DNA from: CAZSDU01 sp964429135
Lineage (GTDB): Bacteria > Bacteroidota > Bacteroidia > Bacteroidales > FEN-979
Direction of reading: 5' to 3'
Assembly: GCA_964429135.1 (NCBI GenBank)
Contig: CAYSAU010000010.1
Coordinates: 1-64,000 of the forward strand
Length of the DNA stretch: 64,000 nt
Positions 7,750-16,982 of the stretch are shown one piece after another. How positions within the stretch are numbered: the stretch's first letter is position 1; every line of letters starts with the position of its first letter. The translations under genes and the position numbers were made by a program. A model generated the notes under the pieces. It worked only from the letters and a program-made list of their open reading frames with translations. It had not been told where the DNA came from and did no database searches.

Positions 7750-8688
7750 TTGCGGCAATCTGGTATTCTATTGGGATTGGCGGTCGTTTTTCTGACTGGT
7801 TTTACCTTGAAAGGGCAGGAGATTTTTTGGAAAGACAGTTTAAAGCTTTGCCGTATCGAAAATGTTATTTCTCCTGGTCATTCTTTGTTGCAATGGAGAT
7901 ATATACAGCGACTGGAATATTCACTCAGCCTGTCTGATTTTGTTCAAATCAACCGCCTGAATACCGAAAATTCAAATCAACTTTCATTGTTACAAAGTTT
8001 CAGGATACAATCGGTTCTGGAGCGACAGGAAAGGATGACATTTAGCAATCAATTCAACCATACCCTTGGCATTCAAATAATTTTTGATAGTATCACTAGG
8101 TTTCAATTTGATGAAAACACGGTAGATACACGTTTAGATATGAAAATCCACCGGAATTTCTGCAGTTCCCTAACCTCTTTACTGACAACCCGGTTTTTCA
8201 ATGATTACCGTTATCATGTCAACGACAGTGGGGTGCTGTTGAAAACGCTTCAATCCGGTTTTCTTACACCCCTGGTTTGGACACTTTCGGCAGGTTTTTG
8301 CTGGAATTGGAAAGGAATTATAAATTTAAATTTTGGACTGAGCTCCGCACGATTGACCTATGTCAGGGATAAGCGTGTTTATTCCGAACAGGAAACAGAA
8401 TTATACAGAGGAGTCCGAAAAGAAAAATCCACCCTTTTTGAATATGGTTTTTCTCTGCGACTGCTGATCGACAAATCCTTCAAAGAAAAAATATTCTGGA
8501 AATGTGAAGTTCTGCTATTTAAAAACACAGATAAACCGATTGATGTTTCGGTTAAAAGCAATCTGGATATCAAACTGCTCAGATTTGTGAATACGAACAT
8601 TCAGACACGGTTGTTCTTTGACCCCACACAAAATCGACATTTACAAATGGAAAACATGATCTCCTTTGGATTTAATTTACGCCTTTAA
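7750..8688 (+). CDS. Probable outer-membrane beta-barrel protein, DUF3078-like
   Basis: The 312-residue product starts at a TTG and has a signal peptide (L-L-G-L-A-V-V-F-L-T-G-F, probable cut before Gln-Glu). The rest alternates polar and aromatic residues in strands and ends with N-M-I-S-F-G-F-N-L-R-L, an outer-membrane-type terminal strand. The architecture resembles the Bacteroidota DUF3078 family, which I assign only tentatively. An alternative upstream ATG at 7725 is in another frame and gives a short product. The next gene begins 77 bp later with its own promoter. Confidence 0.65.
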   Translation: MRQSGILLGLAVVFLTGFTLKGQEIFWKDSLKLCRIENVISPGHSLLQWRYIQRLEYSLSLSDFVQINRLNTENSNQLSLLQSFRIQSVLERQERMTFSNQFNHTLGIQIIFDSITRFQFDENTVDTRLDMKIHRNFCSSLTSLLTTRFFNDYRYHVNDSGVLLKTLQSGFLTPLVWTLSAGFCWNWKGIINLNFGLSSARLTYVRDKRVYSEQETELYRGVRKEKSTLFEYGFSLRLLIDKSFKEKIFWKCEVLLFKNTDKPIDVSVKSNLDIKLLRFVNTNIQTRLFFDPTQNRHLQMENMISFGFNLRL

Positions 8689-8736
8689 CTGTGAAACAAT
8701 TCACAGCACAGTCATGTTTTGATTTGGTAAAAAGCC

Positions 8737-8744
8737 TAATTTTG
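8737..8744 (+). promoter_or_regulatory. -7 promoter element of the fused dehydrogenase gene
   Basis: TAATTTTG matches TAnnTTTG and ends 21 bp before the ATG at 8766. It lies downstream of an in-frame GTG at 8691, which argues that 8766 is the true start. Confidence 0.6.
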
Positions 8745-8765
8745 CAGAACCAAACTCATCATGCT

Positions 8766-11700
8766 ATGTATAAGATCACGAAGCACCCTATTTTAGACAT
8801 TCAGGAATCTCACAAAATCACTTTTTTGTTTGAAGGCAAGGAAGTCACTGGCGACAAGGGATTCACCATTGCTGCAGCATTGCATCAGGCCGGATATCCT
8901 GTCCATTCTCACAGCTTGAGTAACCGGGAACGAAGCCTTGAATGTGGCATCGGGAAATGTGGTGCTTGTGAAATGCTGGTGGATGGTCAGATAAAACGGA
9001 TCTGTATAACTACCATTGATCATGTCAGGGAAGTCAGGGAAATCCCCAGGGATTACCAGCCACATCCTATAACGGTTAAAAAGGATGAGCCCGTCAATGT
9101 TTATAGAACGACAGTCGCCATTATAGGAGCCGGACCTGCTGGTCTTGCTGCCCGTGAGGAATTGAATAAACACGGCATTTTAAATCTTGTTATCGATAAT
9201 AATGATAAAATCGGCGGACAGTTTTTGATGCAGACCCATCAGTTTTTCTTTTTTGAAAAGGAAAAGAAATTTGGCGGAATGAGGGGATTTGATATCGCAA
9301 AAACCCTTGCCGGAGATGATCATTCAGGAATTTTTCTAAATTCTACCGTATGGGATATTCTGGAAGGCAACCGTATTGCCGTGAAAAATATCCGAACGGA
9401 TGAAATATATTACGTGGACAGTGAATATCTTATTGTGGCCACGGGAGCTGTGCCATTTATGCCCACTTTTGAGAATGATGATCTCCCCGGCGTTTATACC
9501 GCTGCCGTGGTGCAGAAAATGATGAATAACGAGTTAACCCTGCTCGGTAAAAACGTTTTAACTGTTGGTGCAGGGAATATCGGATACCTCACTTCCTATC
9601 AATTGATGCAGGCCGGTGCCAGGGTTAAGGCCATACTTGAGGCTCAAGCTTTTGAAGGTGGATTTCCGGTTCAGGCCAACAGGGTCAGAAGGCTGGGAAT
9701 TCCCGTTCTTACATCGCATATCCTTCTGAAAGCCATTCCCAACGAGAACCATGACGGAATTATTGGAGCGGTAGTAGCTGAATGTAAAAACTTTAAACCG
9801 GTTCCTGGAACAGAAAAAATCATTGCAGGAATAGATGCAATTAATATCTGTACTGGTCTGGTTTGCGATGATCAGTTAATGATCAAAGGAAATGAGATTT
9901 TCGGAAGAAAATGTTTTGGTGCAGGTGATTCGATTCGGATCGGGGAGGGTACCAGTGCGGTACTTCGGGGAAAGCAGGTGGCTTTCGAAATCCTTCAGGA
10001 AATGGGTGAACAATTCGACTATGATGAATATCTTTCCTTATCGAAAGAATATATTGATTCGCAACAGCATCCCTTAAGGGTCATTGAAAAAGCATTTCAG
10101 CCGGATCAGAACCGGATGGCAGAAAAAGGGTTTGTTCTTATCGATTGCCTTTATGGATTTGCCTGCAACCCCTGTGCTTTTGCCTGTCCTCATGGAGCCA
10201 TTACCAAATCTTCAACCAGTACCGTACCAGAGATTGATTTTGACCTCTGTATCGGTTGCATGGATTGTGTATATCAGTGTCCGGGACTGGCTATATTTGG
10301 GTATAACCTTAAAAAAGACTGGCTATTTCTGCCTATCGAATATGAAGTGGAAGAAAAAGCTAAATGTTTTCTGGTGGATAATTTTGGTAACAAGGTAGGC
10401 GAAGGTATCGTTGAAAAAGTACTTCGTAAACCCAATAAAACTCATATTGCACGAGTAAAATCCCTTGATCTTCATGGGGAAGCTTTGACTACAGTGCGTG
10501 GATTCATCGCCAAAGAGAAATATCCGGAGGCGCTGACATTCTTACCCTATTCTTATGAAGCAAAAGAAGATACTTATGTGTGTCATTGTGATGATGTGAC
10601 TCTGGATGAAATCCTGGAAACCATTGGTGAGCGGAAGTTTATTTCCGTGGATGAGGTTAAGCATACTACCCGTTTGGGTATGGGTGCCTGTCGGGGGAAG
10701 CGTTGCATTAAAAGGTTGAAACAGACCCTGTCGGGCAGCGGTATTTCGATTGTAGGAGAACCTACTCCAAGAGGTCCGCTTTCGAATCAGGTCGCTATGG
10801 GAGAATTGTACCCGCGAACAGTTCATGAAAATGTGATCACCAGTGTAAGCGGTAAAGCAGTAGAAAAAATAAATGTAAAATCTTTAGTATGTGGAGGTGG
10901 AATAGGAGGAAGTGCATTATTTCGTTACCTTTCTGAAGCCGGTATGGCCCCCTTGCTGATTAATTATGGCCGCGGTGCTTCCTGGCGTAATATTGCCGGC
11001 GGACGTCCCAATTTCTCCTTGCCGGAATTATCGGATATTGCAATCCATAACCATGAAATTTTCAAGGATCTGCAAAAAATTCACAACATTGATTACTGTC
11101 CGATTTTGTATGTGACTTTTGCCCATGATGAAAACATGCTCAAAGCCCTGGAAGATTCAATGTCATGGTCGGATGCTTATATGGTCAAGCCAAAAGATTT
11201 CCGAAAGGAGATTTCTCCTTTTCTCAATCCCGGCCTGAAGAACTATTTGTCAGCCCTGGTTACCCGGGATTGTTGGCAGGCTACCCCCGGCCGAGTGATT
11301 GATCTTATCCGGCGAATCGGTATTGAAAATGGCGGAAAGGTAGCAGAAGATTGTCAATTAATTGATGTTAAAAGGATAAATGGCCGGTTTTTTGTGTTGG
11401 TCCAGAATCATGAAAAAAGATTTATTGAATATGAAACAGAAATTTTCATCAATGCTCTGGGGCCGGAAGGCGAAAAATTTTCAAGAGCACTTGGCCTTGA
11501 AACGGGATTATATCCAGTAAAGCACCAGGCTTTTATCACCCGCAGGCTTCCCATGATGGGAAAAGACGGATCTCCGCTTCCCATGCTGATCGACCGCAGG
11601 CGTTATAAAGGATTTTCAGCCGTTTATGGTCAGCAGTTAGCTGAAACGGGGCAGATTATCGGATGTGCATCCCCAGCAGTAGAACCGATGGAAGCGGAGA

Positions 11701-11999
11701 AAAATATCAAGGTCAACTCAAAAGATTTTGTAGAGATCGCATCTGAAATCTTTACCAATTGGATCCCGAATCTCTCATCCGTTGGATTCCAGGCTATCTG
11801 GGCAGGATACTATGTTGAACCCCGTATGGTCATTGATCCGGAACTGGGTTTGTTCCTTGGGTTACGCGGACAGGGGTTCATGCTTGGTCAGTACCTGGCA
11901 AAGATGTATGTGGATAAACTTCTTGGGAGATCAGTTCCTTCTTACTTTGATCGCTTGAAAATTACAGGCGACGGGATGCTGGAAAAAGCGTTTAAATAA
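8766..11999 (+). CDS. Single-chain HcnABC/OoxAB-type amino acid (imino acid) dehydrogenase fusion
   Basis: This 1,077-residue protein joins parts that are normally separate subunits. An N-terminal [2Fe-2S] domain has C60, C65, C68 and C80 (HcnA/OoxC type). An FAD/NAD(P) reductase follows (G-A-G-P-A-G at 121-126, second Rossmann near 267; HcnB/OoxA type). Next come two [4Fe-4S] clusters (C461/467/470/474 and C495/498/501/505) and a BFD-like [2Fe-2S] domain (C606, C608, C642, C647). Last is a DAO-family flavin oxidoreductase (G-G-G-I-G-G at 710-715) to the C-terminus. Relatives include HCN synthase, opine oxidases, D-hydroxyproline dehydrogenase and archaeal multi-subunit proline dehydrogenases. 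The convergent proline dehydrogenase gene 3 bp away suggests an imino acid such as D-proline or hydroxyproline, which is inference. The start at 8766 is chosen because a promoter lies between it and the upstream GTG. Confidence 0.85.
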   Translation: MYKITKHPILDIQESHKITFLFEGKEVTGDKGFTIAAALHQAGYPVHSHSLSNRERSLECGIGKCGACEMLVDGQIKRICITTIDHVREVREIPRDYQPHPITVKKDEPVNVYRTTVAIIGAGPAGLAAREELNKHGILNLVIDNNDKIGGQFLMQTHQFFFFEKEKKFGGMRGFDIAKTLAGDDHSGIFLNSTVWDILEGNRIAVKNIRTDEIYYVDSEYLIVATGAVPFMPTFENDDLPGVYTAAVVQKMMNNELTLLGKNVLTVGAGNIGYLTSYQLMQAGARVKAILEAQAFEGGFPVQANRVRRLGIPVLTSHILLKAIPNENHDGIIGAVVAECKNFKPVPGTEKIIAGIDAINICTGLVCDDQLMIKGNEIFGRKCFGAGDSIRIGEGTSAVLRGKQVAFEILQEMGEQFDYDEYLSLSKEYIDSQQHPLRVIEKAFQPDQNRMAEKGFVLIDCLYGFACNPCAFACPHGAITKSSTSTVPEIDFDLCIGCMDCVYQCPGLAIFGYNLKKDWLFLPIEYEVEEKAKCFLVDNFGNKVGEGIVEKVLRKPNKTHIARVKSLDLHGEALTTVRGFIAKEKYPEALTFLPYSYEAKEDTYVCHCDDVTLDEILETIGERKFISVDEVKHTTRLGMGACRGKRCIKRLKQTLSGSGISIVGEPTPRGPLSNQVAMGELYPRTVHENVITSVSGKAVEKINVKSLVCGGGIGGSALFRYLSEAGMAPLLINYGRGASWRNIAGGRPNFSLPELSDIAIHNHEIFKDLQKIHNIDYCPILYVTFAHDENMLKALEDSMSWSDAYMVKPKDFRKEISPFLNPGLKNYLSALVTRDCWQATPGRVIDLIRRIGIENGGKVAEDCQLIDVKRINGRFFVLVQNHEKRFIEYETEIFINALGPEGEKFSRALGLETGLYPVKHQAFITRRLPMMGKDGSPLPMLIDRRRYKGFSAVYGQQLAETGQIIGCASPAVEPMEAEKNIKVNSKDFVEIASEIFTNWIPNLSSVGFQAIWAGYYVEPRMVIDPELGLFLGLRGQGFMLGQYLAKMYVDKLLGRSVPSYFDRLKITGDGMLEKAFK

Positions 12000-12002
12000 T
12001 CT

Positions 12003-12914
12003 TTATCCCCGGATAAAGATAGCCTTAATAATATGACTTGCCATTTTTGGGTTTTCTTTCAGTCGCCGGGTGGAATAACCAAACCATTCTTTCCCGTAAG
12101 GGACATATACCCGCATGGGATGGCCTTGATGGACAATTGACTTTCTCAATTCCGGAGTCACTCCATAGAGCATCTGAAATTCATATTTATCTTTCTGAAC
12201 ATGATATTTTTCAATCAGGTGGCATGCCCCATTGACCAGAGGTTTATCATGGGTGGCGATGGCGGGATAGATGCCGTTTCTAAACATGAATTCAAGGTCC
12301 TCGAGATAGTGTTCATTGATTTCCTGATACTCCTTAAAGGCAATGGCCTCCGGCTCTATATAAATACCTTTACAAAGCCTGAGATTCAAAGGCACCGCTT
12401 CGTTATGAAGATCCATCAGGTTTTTCAGGTCATCCAGGGTACGCTTCAGGTAAGCCTGGAGGACTAAGCCGACATGAGCAGGAAACTCCTTTTTTAACCT
12501 TCGGAATAAAGCGATTTCCTTATCGGTACACTGAGCATCCTCCATGTCGATCCTGATAAAATTATTTTTTTCTGCTGCTTTTTGAACGATTTCGCGGATG
12601 TTGCTGTAACAGACCTCCTCATCGAGGAGTAATCCGAACATTGTCGGTTTCAGGGAGTAGTTGCCAATCAGTTTTTCCTTATCTATTCGATCGATGAGGT
12701 TCAGGTAAGCATCTTTGTTTTTTTCAGCTTCATCGAGCCGGGTAATGAATTCTCCTAATAAATCGAGGGTGAATCTAATCCCCTTTTCATTCAGATCCCG
12801 GCAAACCATGATCGCCTCCTCAATGGTTTCTCCGGCGATATATTTTTTCGAGAAGATCCATACCAGTTTTTTAGGCAAAAAAGGAAGAAGAAGGGTGATG
12901 AGTCGATTAAACAT
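12003..12914 (-). CDS. Proline dehydrogenase (PRODH, FAD-dependent)
   Basis: The 303-residue protein is a monofunctional proline dehydrogenase of normal length for the short bacterial type. It oxidises L-proline to pyrroline-5-carboxylate and passes electrons to the quinone pool. Typical features are F-I-R-I-D-M-E-D, L-Q-A-Y-L-K-R-T, L-R-L-C-K-G-I-Y, A-T-H-D, F-Q-M-L-Y-G-V and, near the end, the Y-G-K-E-W-F-G-Y-S-T-R-R-L-K-E-N motif with the paired arginines that bind the substrate carboxylate. It converges on the fused dehydrogenase with only 3 bp between the stop codons. No P5C dehydrogenase is in the window. Confidence 0.93.
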   Translation of the reverse strand: MFNRLITLLLPFLPKKLVWIFSKKYIAGETIEEAIMVCRDLNEKGIRFTLDLLGEFITRLDEAEKNKDAYLNLIDRIDKEKLIGNYSLKPTMFGLLLDEEVCYSNIREIVQKAAEKNNFIRIDMEDAQCTDKEIALFRRLKKEFPAHVGLVLQAYLKRTLDDLKNLMDLHNEAVPLNLRLCKGIYIEPEAIAFKEYQEINEHYLEDLEFMFRNGIYPAIATHDKPLVNGACHLIEKYHVQKDKYEFQMLYGVTPELRKSIVHQGHPMRVYVPYGKEWFGYSTRRLKENPKMASHIIKAIFIRG

Positions 12915-12947
12915 AAGTCAGTGTTTTTGATTTGAATAAGCCTGATG

Positions 12948-12955
12948 CAAAGGTA
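12948..12955 (-). promoter_or_regulatory. Putative -7 promoter element of the proline dehydrogenase gene
   Basis: TACCTTTG on the minus strand matches TAnnTTTG, 33 bp before the ATG at 12914. Confidence 0.5.
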
Positions 12956-12971
12956 ATACATCGAATAATTA

Positions 12972-13003
12972 TTTGTGATTCATCAGATTAATTTTTAACT
13001 TTG
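12972..13003 (+). promoter_or_regulatory. Bacteroidota-type promoter (TTTG-N20-TAACTTTG)
   Basis: Both elements are present with the expected spacing: TTTG at 12972-12975 and TAACTTTG at 12996-13003. This is the clearest promoter in the window. It drives the DUF177-rpmF-plsX-fabH operon and rules out the in-frame TTG at 13001 as a start codon. Confidence 0.75.
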
Positions 13004-13021
13004 CGGGCTTTTTCAAGGAAA

Positions 13022-13543
13022 TTGAATCATCTGGAACAATATATTATTCCTTTTGGGGGATTGAAACCCGGACATCATGCATTTGATTTCGTGGTCGATA
13101 ATGTGTTCTTTGATCAGTTTGAACATTCTGAAATAAAGTCAGGTACTGTTGCTGTTCATCTTGATATGGAAAGGGAGGAAAGGATGATGGTTCTTGATTT
13201 TTCCATCTTTGGTAAAGTAACCTTACCTTGCGATCGTTGCCTTGAGCCGGTGAGTATTGCAGTTGAGGGAAAGGAAAAGTTGGTCGTGAAACTGGGCGAT
13301 CATTATGAAGAGGAAAGTGAATTGGTGGTGATCATTCCTGAGGATGACAAATTGTTGGATATCAGTTCTTATCTTTACGAATACTTACATTTACTTTTAC
13401 CCTTAAAAAGGGTTCATCCTGATGATGAAAACGGTAAGAGCCTGTGTAATCCTGAAGTGATGGAAAAACTGAAAGCATTAGCGGAACAGCATGTCCCAGA
13501 TCCACGTTGGGAAGCGCTGAAACAATTGAAACACAATTCATAA
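13022..13543 (+). CDS. DUF177/YceD family protein
   Basis: The product (173 residues from the TTG at 13022) belongs to DUF177 (YceD), a family encoded just before rpmF in most bacteria and implicated in 23S rRNA or ribosome metabolism. The family signature is seen as L-P-C-D-R-C-L-E-P in the middle and an acidic C-terminal half. Position before rpmF-plsX-fabH supports the call. An in-frame TTG at 13001 is inside the promoter -7 box, so I prefer 13022, which has AAGGA just upstream; a CTG at 13031 is also possible. No ATG is available near the start. Confidence 0.85.
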   Translation: MNHLEQYIIPFGGLKPGHHAFDFVVDNVFFDQFEHSEIKSGTVAVHLDMEREERMMVLDFSIFGKVTLPCDRCLEPVSIAVEGKEKLVVKLGDHYEEESELVVIIPEDDKLLDISSYLYEYLHLLLPLKRVHPDDENGKSLCNPEVMEKLKALAEQHVPDPRWEALKQLKHNS

Positions 13544-13567
13544 TTATTAATTTTTAATTGAAATAAA

Positions 13568-13753
13568 ATGCCACATCCTAAACGAAAAATTTCAACAACC
13601 CGCAGAGATAAAAGAAGGACTCACGACAAAGCCATAGCTCCCACGGTATCCCTTTGTTCCCATTGCGGCGCTCCGGTATTGTATCACAGGGTATGCCCGG
13701 CTTGTGGTTATTACAAGGGTAAGCAAGCCATTGAGAAAGCTGCTGCAGAATAA
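13568..13753 (+). CDS. rpmF: 50S ribosomal protein L32
   Basis: This 61-residue protein starts M-P-H-P-K-R-K and carries the zinc-ribbon pairs C-S-H-C and C-P-A-C, so it is the zinc-binding form of L32, with the long Bacteroidota-style tail. It lies 24 bp after the DUF177 gene and 24 bp before plsX, in an order conserved across bacteria. Confidence 0.97.
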   Translation: MPHPKRKISTTRRDKRRTHDKAIAPTVSLCSHCGAPVLYHRVCPACGYYKGKQAIEKAAAE

Positions 13754-13777
13754 ATTTGTTTCACGAAATTTTTTGTG

Positions 13778-14737
13778 ATGAAAATTGGTTTAGATGTCCT
13801 GGGAGGTGATTTTGCGCCAAAGGCTACTTTACATGGAGCCATCATGGCCAGGAAAGAACTTCCGGAATCCGATACCATTGTCTTGATCGGTGATAAGGAA
13901 ATAATCTTGACTTTTCTAAAGGAAGAAAGGGTAAGTCCTGATAAATTTGAGATTGTGGACGCCCCGGATCTAATCGAAATGGATGAACAGCCCACCAAGG
14001 CTTTAATCAATAAACCAAATTCAAGTATCTCTGTGGGATTTCGTATGCTTAAGCATAAAGAAATCCATGCTTTTACCAGCGCGGGAAGCAGCGGAGCCAT
14101 GATGGTCGGTTCCATCTACAGTGTAAACACCATCCAGGGCATCATACGGCCAAGTTCTCCTGCTTATATTCCTAAAGAAGGAGGAGGATCAACCATTTTG
14201 ATCGATGTAGGGACTAACCCCGATGCCAAACCTGATGTAATGTATCAGTTTGGATTATTAGGATCAATTTTTGCCGAACATGTCTTTCATGTGAAAAATC
14301 CCAGAGTGGGGTTATTGAATATTGGCTCTGAAGAGAAAAAAGGGAGTCTTACTACCCAGTCAGCATTCCAGTTGATGAAGGAGTCCAAGGACTATAATTT
14401 TGTTGGCAATGTTGAAGGGAGAGAGCTTTTTCGTGACAATGTTGATGTTATTGTTTGTGATGGTTTTGTCGGTAATATTGTACTGAAACAGGTGGAAGCC
14501 ATGTATCGCGTCCTAGTTAAACGCGGGATCAAGGATTCATACCTGGATCGTTTTAATTACGAGACTTATGGCGGGACACCTGTCCTCGGAGTCAATGCCA
14601 CAGTAATCGTTGGTCATGGCATTTCCAATAGTAATGCGATCCGTAGGATGATTTTACTGGCCAAAGAGGTTCATGAAGCAAAACTTTCTCAACGCATTAA
14701 ACATGCCCTTGAGCGTTATTCAATCAATCACAGATAA
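13778..14737 (+). CDS. plsX: Phosphate acyltransferase PlsX
   Basis: This 319-residue enzyme converts acyl-ACP and phosphate to acyl phosphate for phospholipid synthesis. The opening I-G-L-D-V-L-G-G-D-F-A-P (usual G-G-D-x-A-P), the S-A-G-S-S-G-A-M segment and the C-D-G-F-V-G-N-I-V-L-K motif are family hallmarks. A GTG lies directly before the ATG chosen here; either gives nearly the same product. It is cytosolic and membrane-associated, and sits in operon with rpmF and fabH. Confidence 0.97.
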   Translation: MKIGLDVLGGDFAPKATLHGAIMARKELPESDTIVLIGDKEIILTFLKEERVSPDKFEIVDAPDLIEMDEQPTKALINKPNSSISVGFRMLKHKEIHAFTSAGSSGAMMVGSIYSVNTIQGIIRPSSPAYIPKEGGGSTILIDVGTNPDAKPDVMYQFGLLGSIFAEHVFHVKNPRVGLLNIGSEEKKGSLTTQSAFQLMKESKDYNFVGNVEGRELFRDNVDVIVCDGFVGNIVLKQVEAMYRVLVKRGIKDSYLDRFNYETYGGTPVLGVNATVIVGHGISNSNAIRRMILLAKEVHEAKLSQRIKHALERYSINHR

Positions 14738-14743
14738 ATTATC

Positions 14744-15733
14744 ATGACAACGCTGAGAGCCAAAATTTCCGGTCTTCATGCTTGGGTTCCTCCGTATATC
14801 CTTACCAATCAGGAGTTGGAAACCATGGTGGAAACTTCGGATGAATGGATCATTAGTCGTACCGGAATCAGGGAACGGCATATTTTAAAAGGCGAAGGCC
14901 TTGGAACTTCCGATATGGCTGCCGAAGCCGTGAAGGGTTTGCTGGAAAAGACAGGAACATCTCCCGATGATATCCAGCTTGTGATCTGCGCTACAGTCAC
15001 CCCTGACATGATGTTCCCGGCAACTGCGAATATTATCAGCGATAAGGTGGGAATTAAAAACGCTTTTAGTTTCGACATCAATGCTGCCTGTTCCGGTCTG
15101 CTTTTCGCTTTGATTACTGCTTCAAAATATGTGGAATCAGGATTATTCCAGAAAGTGATCGTGGTGGGGGCAGATAAAATGTCTTCCATTACCGATTATA
15201 CGAATCGGGAGACCTGTGTGCTTTTTGGTGACGGAGCTGGAGCTTTTCTACTGGAGCCGACTACTGAGGAACTGGGCATCATGGACGCTATGGCCGGAAC
15301 TGACGGATCGGGAAGAATACATTTGCACATGAAAGCAGGGGGCTCTGTGAAACCGCCTACCCATGAGACTGTCGAGGCCAAAGAACATTTTATCTACCAG
15401 GAGGGGCAACCGGTTTTCAAATTTGCGGTTACACGCATGGCCGATATTTCTGCAGAGATCATGGAGAGAAATAATTTAACAGCAGACGATATTGCTTTTC
15501 TTGTTCCTCACCAGGCCAATCTTCGTATTATTGATGCCACCGCCCGCCGCATGGGCCTAGAGAAAGAAAAGGTGATGATCAACATCGACAGATACGGGAA
15601 TACCACAGATGCTACCATTCCATTGTGTTTATGGGAATGGGAAAGCAAACTAAAAAAAGGAGATAACATCATCCTTGCTGCTTTCGGCGGAGGATTCACT
15701 TGGGGTAGTGTGTGGGTGAAGTGGGCGTATTAG
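14744..15733 (+). CDS. fabH: Beta-ketoacyl-ACP synthase III
   Basis: This 329-residue enzyme starts fatty acid elongation by condensing an acyl-CoA with malonyl-ACP. The catalytic triad is visible: Cys116 in N-A-A-C-S-G, His256 in V-P-H-Q-A-N and Asn286 in Y-G-N-T-T-D-A, where other members usually have Y-G-N-T-S-A-A. It begins 6 bp after plsX and ends the operon. A mostly featureless 92-bp gap follows. Confidence 0.97.
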   Translation: MTTLRAKISGLHAWVPPYILTNQELETMVETSDEWIISRTGIRERHILKGEGLGTSDMAAEAVKGLLEKTGTSPDDIQLVICATVTPDMMFPATANIISDKVGIKNAFSFDINAACSGLLFALITASKYVESGLFQKVIVVGADKMSSITDYTNRETCVLFGDGAGAFLLEPTTEELGIMDAMAGTDGSGRIHLHMKAGGSVKPPTHETVEAKEHFIYQEGQPVFKFAVTRMADISAEIMERNNLTADDIAFLVPHQANLRIIDATARRMGLEKEKVMINIDRYGNTTDATIPLCLWEWESKLKKGDNIILAAFGGGFTWGSVWVKWAY

Positions 15734-15825
15734 TATCCACCCCAATGCAAGTAATCTTCGTTCTGTTCTACTTAGCTCGTTTTTCCTAGCGCTTTGGGTT
15801 CTCGGAAGGTGTGGATGGGTAAACT

Positions 15826-16908
15826 CTACTCTTTCATCATCTTTCCGTGCCAGGCACCGGAATCGTTAAGCAGGACAAGGAAATAGAAGCCACGTGACAA
15901 GGGTTGAACATTCAGGCTGAGGGTATTTCCGCTGAGGGTAATCTCCGGAGTGAATGGGGTTCCGTTCATAGAAACCAGGGTCAATTGAAAGTTTTTTCCA
16001 TGTAATTGGGATGGAAGATCGAGTTGGCAAATATCCGAAGCCGGATTCGGGTAGATGTCCAATTTCTCAGCATTGGAGCTTTCTTCTTCAACCCCTACCG
16101 GATACCCCCATATTTCATAAGCAAATTCAGGATGATCAATAAAAGGGTTGCGGTTATTCTGGATGCCATAAACGGTATTGTTTCGATCGGTTTCTTTTTG
16201 GGAAACGGGGTCCATTCCGCTCCAGTGCAGCATCATCTGTAAAGCCCAGGGTTTAAGCTGGGATTTATTGGTCATGTCGGTCACATCCCAGCCGGTGTCT
16301 TCGGTATAGTAACGCGTTGACATGTAGAAATAAGTCCGGGCAAAATCACCTTTATATTCATCGCGGGGTTCAAACACCACCCCGGAATAACCTGGCCAGT
16401 TGCAGGAACCCAGTTTGCTCCCATTCAGTGAAGTCCAAGTGGGTGAAGCGACCGTGCCAAAAGGGTAATTATCCCGACGGTTATTCACATAACCATCGGT
16501 GGGATAAAGATGAAAAATATCCGAATTCATGGGCGGCTGATCATTGAACCAGCTTTTAGGCCAGGAATGTTCACGGTTATAGCAATCGGCTTCGCCGTTA
16601 TAGTTTCCGCATTGATCAGAACCGAAATGATAGATATAAGGCGGGTTGCCGTTGGGAGTCCCATCCGGAATGTCGGAATACATATCCCATACCGTGCCAT
16701 TGGGTTTATCATCGGTGGTCTGGAAGGCAGTCCATAAATAATCATAGGATTTTACAGTATGATTTTTAATGATGTTGTGTAAAGCAGCCTGAAGTTGGGT
16801 CCCGCTTAAACCAACAGCAGGGTCATAATAAGTTGGTGGGATTTGCCCGAAAGCATGAAAGAATAAGAAATTAACAAAAGTCAATGGAAGCAGTAAGGCT
16901 TTTTTCAT
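15826..16908 (-). CDS. Secreted endonuclease I family nuclease with T9SS C-terminal domain
   Basis: The product has 360 residues from the ATG at 16908, which opens a good signal peptide (M-K-K-A-L-L-L-P, cut near F-G-Q). The central region fits the endonuclease I (EndA/NucM) family of the His-Me finger type: N-R-E-H-S-W-P-K-S-W carries the catalytic His, and later D-I-F-H-L-Y-P-T-D-G-Y-V-N-N-R-R is also typical. The last 80 residues are a type A sorting domain for the type IX system (I-Y-P-N-P-A-S-D start, K-M-M-K-E end). It should be released outside or bound to the surface to degrade DNA. A longer frame to 17112 exists but overlaps the PAS gene and would bury the signal peptide. Confidence 0.93.
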   Translation of the reverse strand: MKKALLLPLTFVNFLFFHAFGQIPPTYYDPAVGLSGTQLQAALHNIIKNHTVKSYDYLWTAFQTTDDKPNGTVWDMYSDIPDGTPNGNPPYIYHFGSDQCGNYNGEADCYNREHSWPKSWFNDQPPMNSDIFHLYPTDGYVNNRRDNYPFGTVASPTWTSLNGSKLGSCNWPGYSGVVFEPRDEYKGDFARTYFYMSTRYYTEDTGWDVTDMTNKSQLKPWALQMMLHWSGMDPVSQKETDRNNTVYGIQNNRNPFIDHPEFAYEIWGYPVGVEEESSNAEKLDIYPNPASDICQLDLPSQLHGKNFQLTLVSMNGTPFTPEITLSGNTLSLNVQPLSRGFYFLVLLNDSGAWHGKMMKE

Positions 16909-16929
16909 ATGTAAGTATGTAATTTTTTC

Positions 16930-16937
16930 CAAAGGTA
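16930..16937 (-). promoter_or_regulatory. Putative -7 promoter element of the nuclease gene
   Basis: TACCTTTG on the minus strand matches TAnnTTTG, 21 bp before the ATG at 16908. This supports 16908 as the start. Confidence 0.55.
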
Positions 16938-16982
16938 CAAAAAACACGCTCTTACTTAAAGCCTTAAACCGGAAATTTGAAA

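Noticed and set aside
8691..8765. GTG start at 8691 for the fused dehydrogenase
   Set aside because: A promoter -7 box lies at 8737-8744, between this codon and the ATG at 8766, and the extra residues do not resemble the family.
13001..13021. TTG start at 13001 for the DUF177 gene
   Set aside because: The codon lies inside the TAACTTTG promoter element, so it would be upstream of the transcript start.
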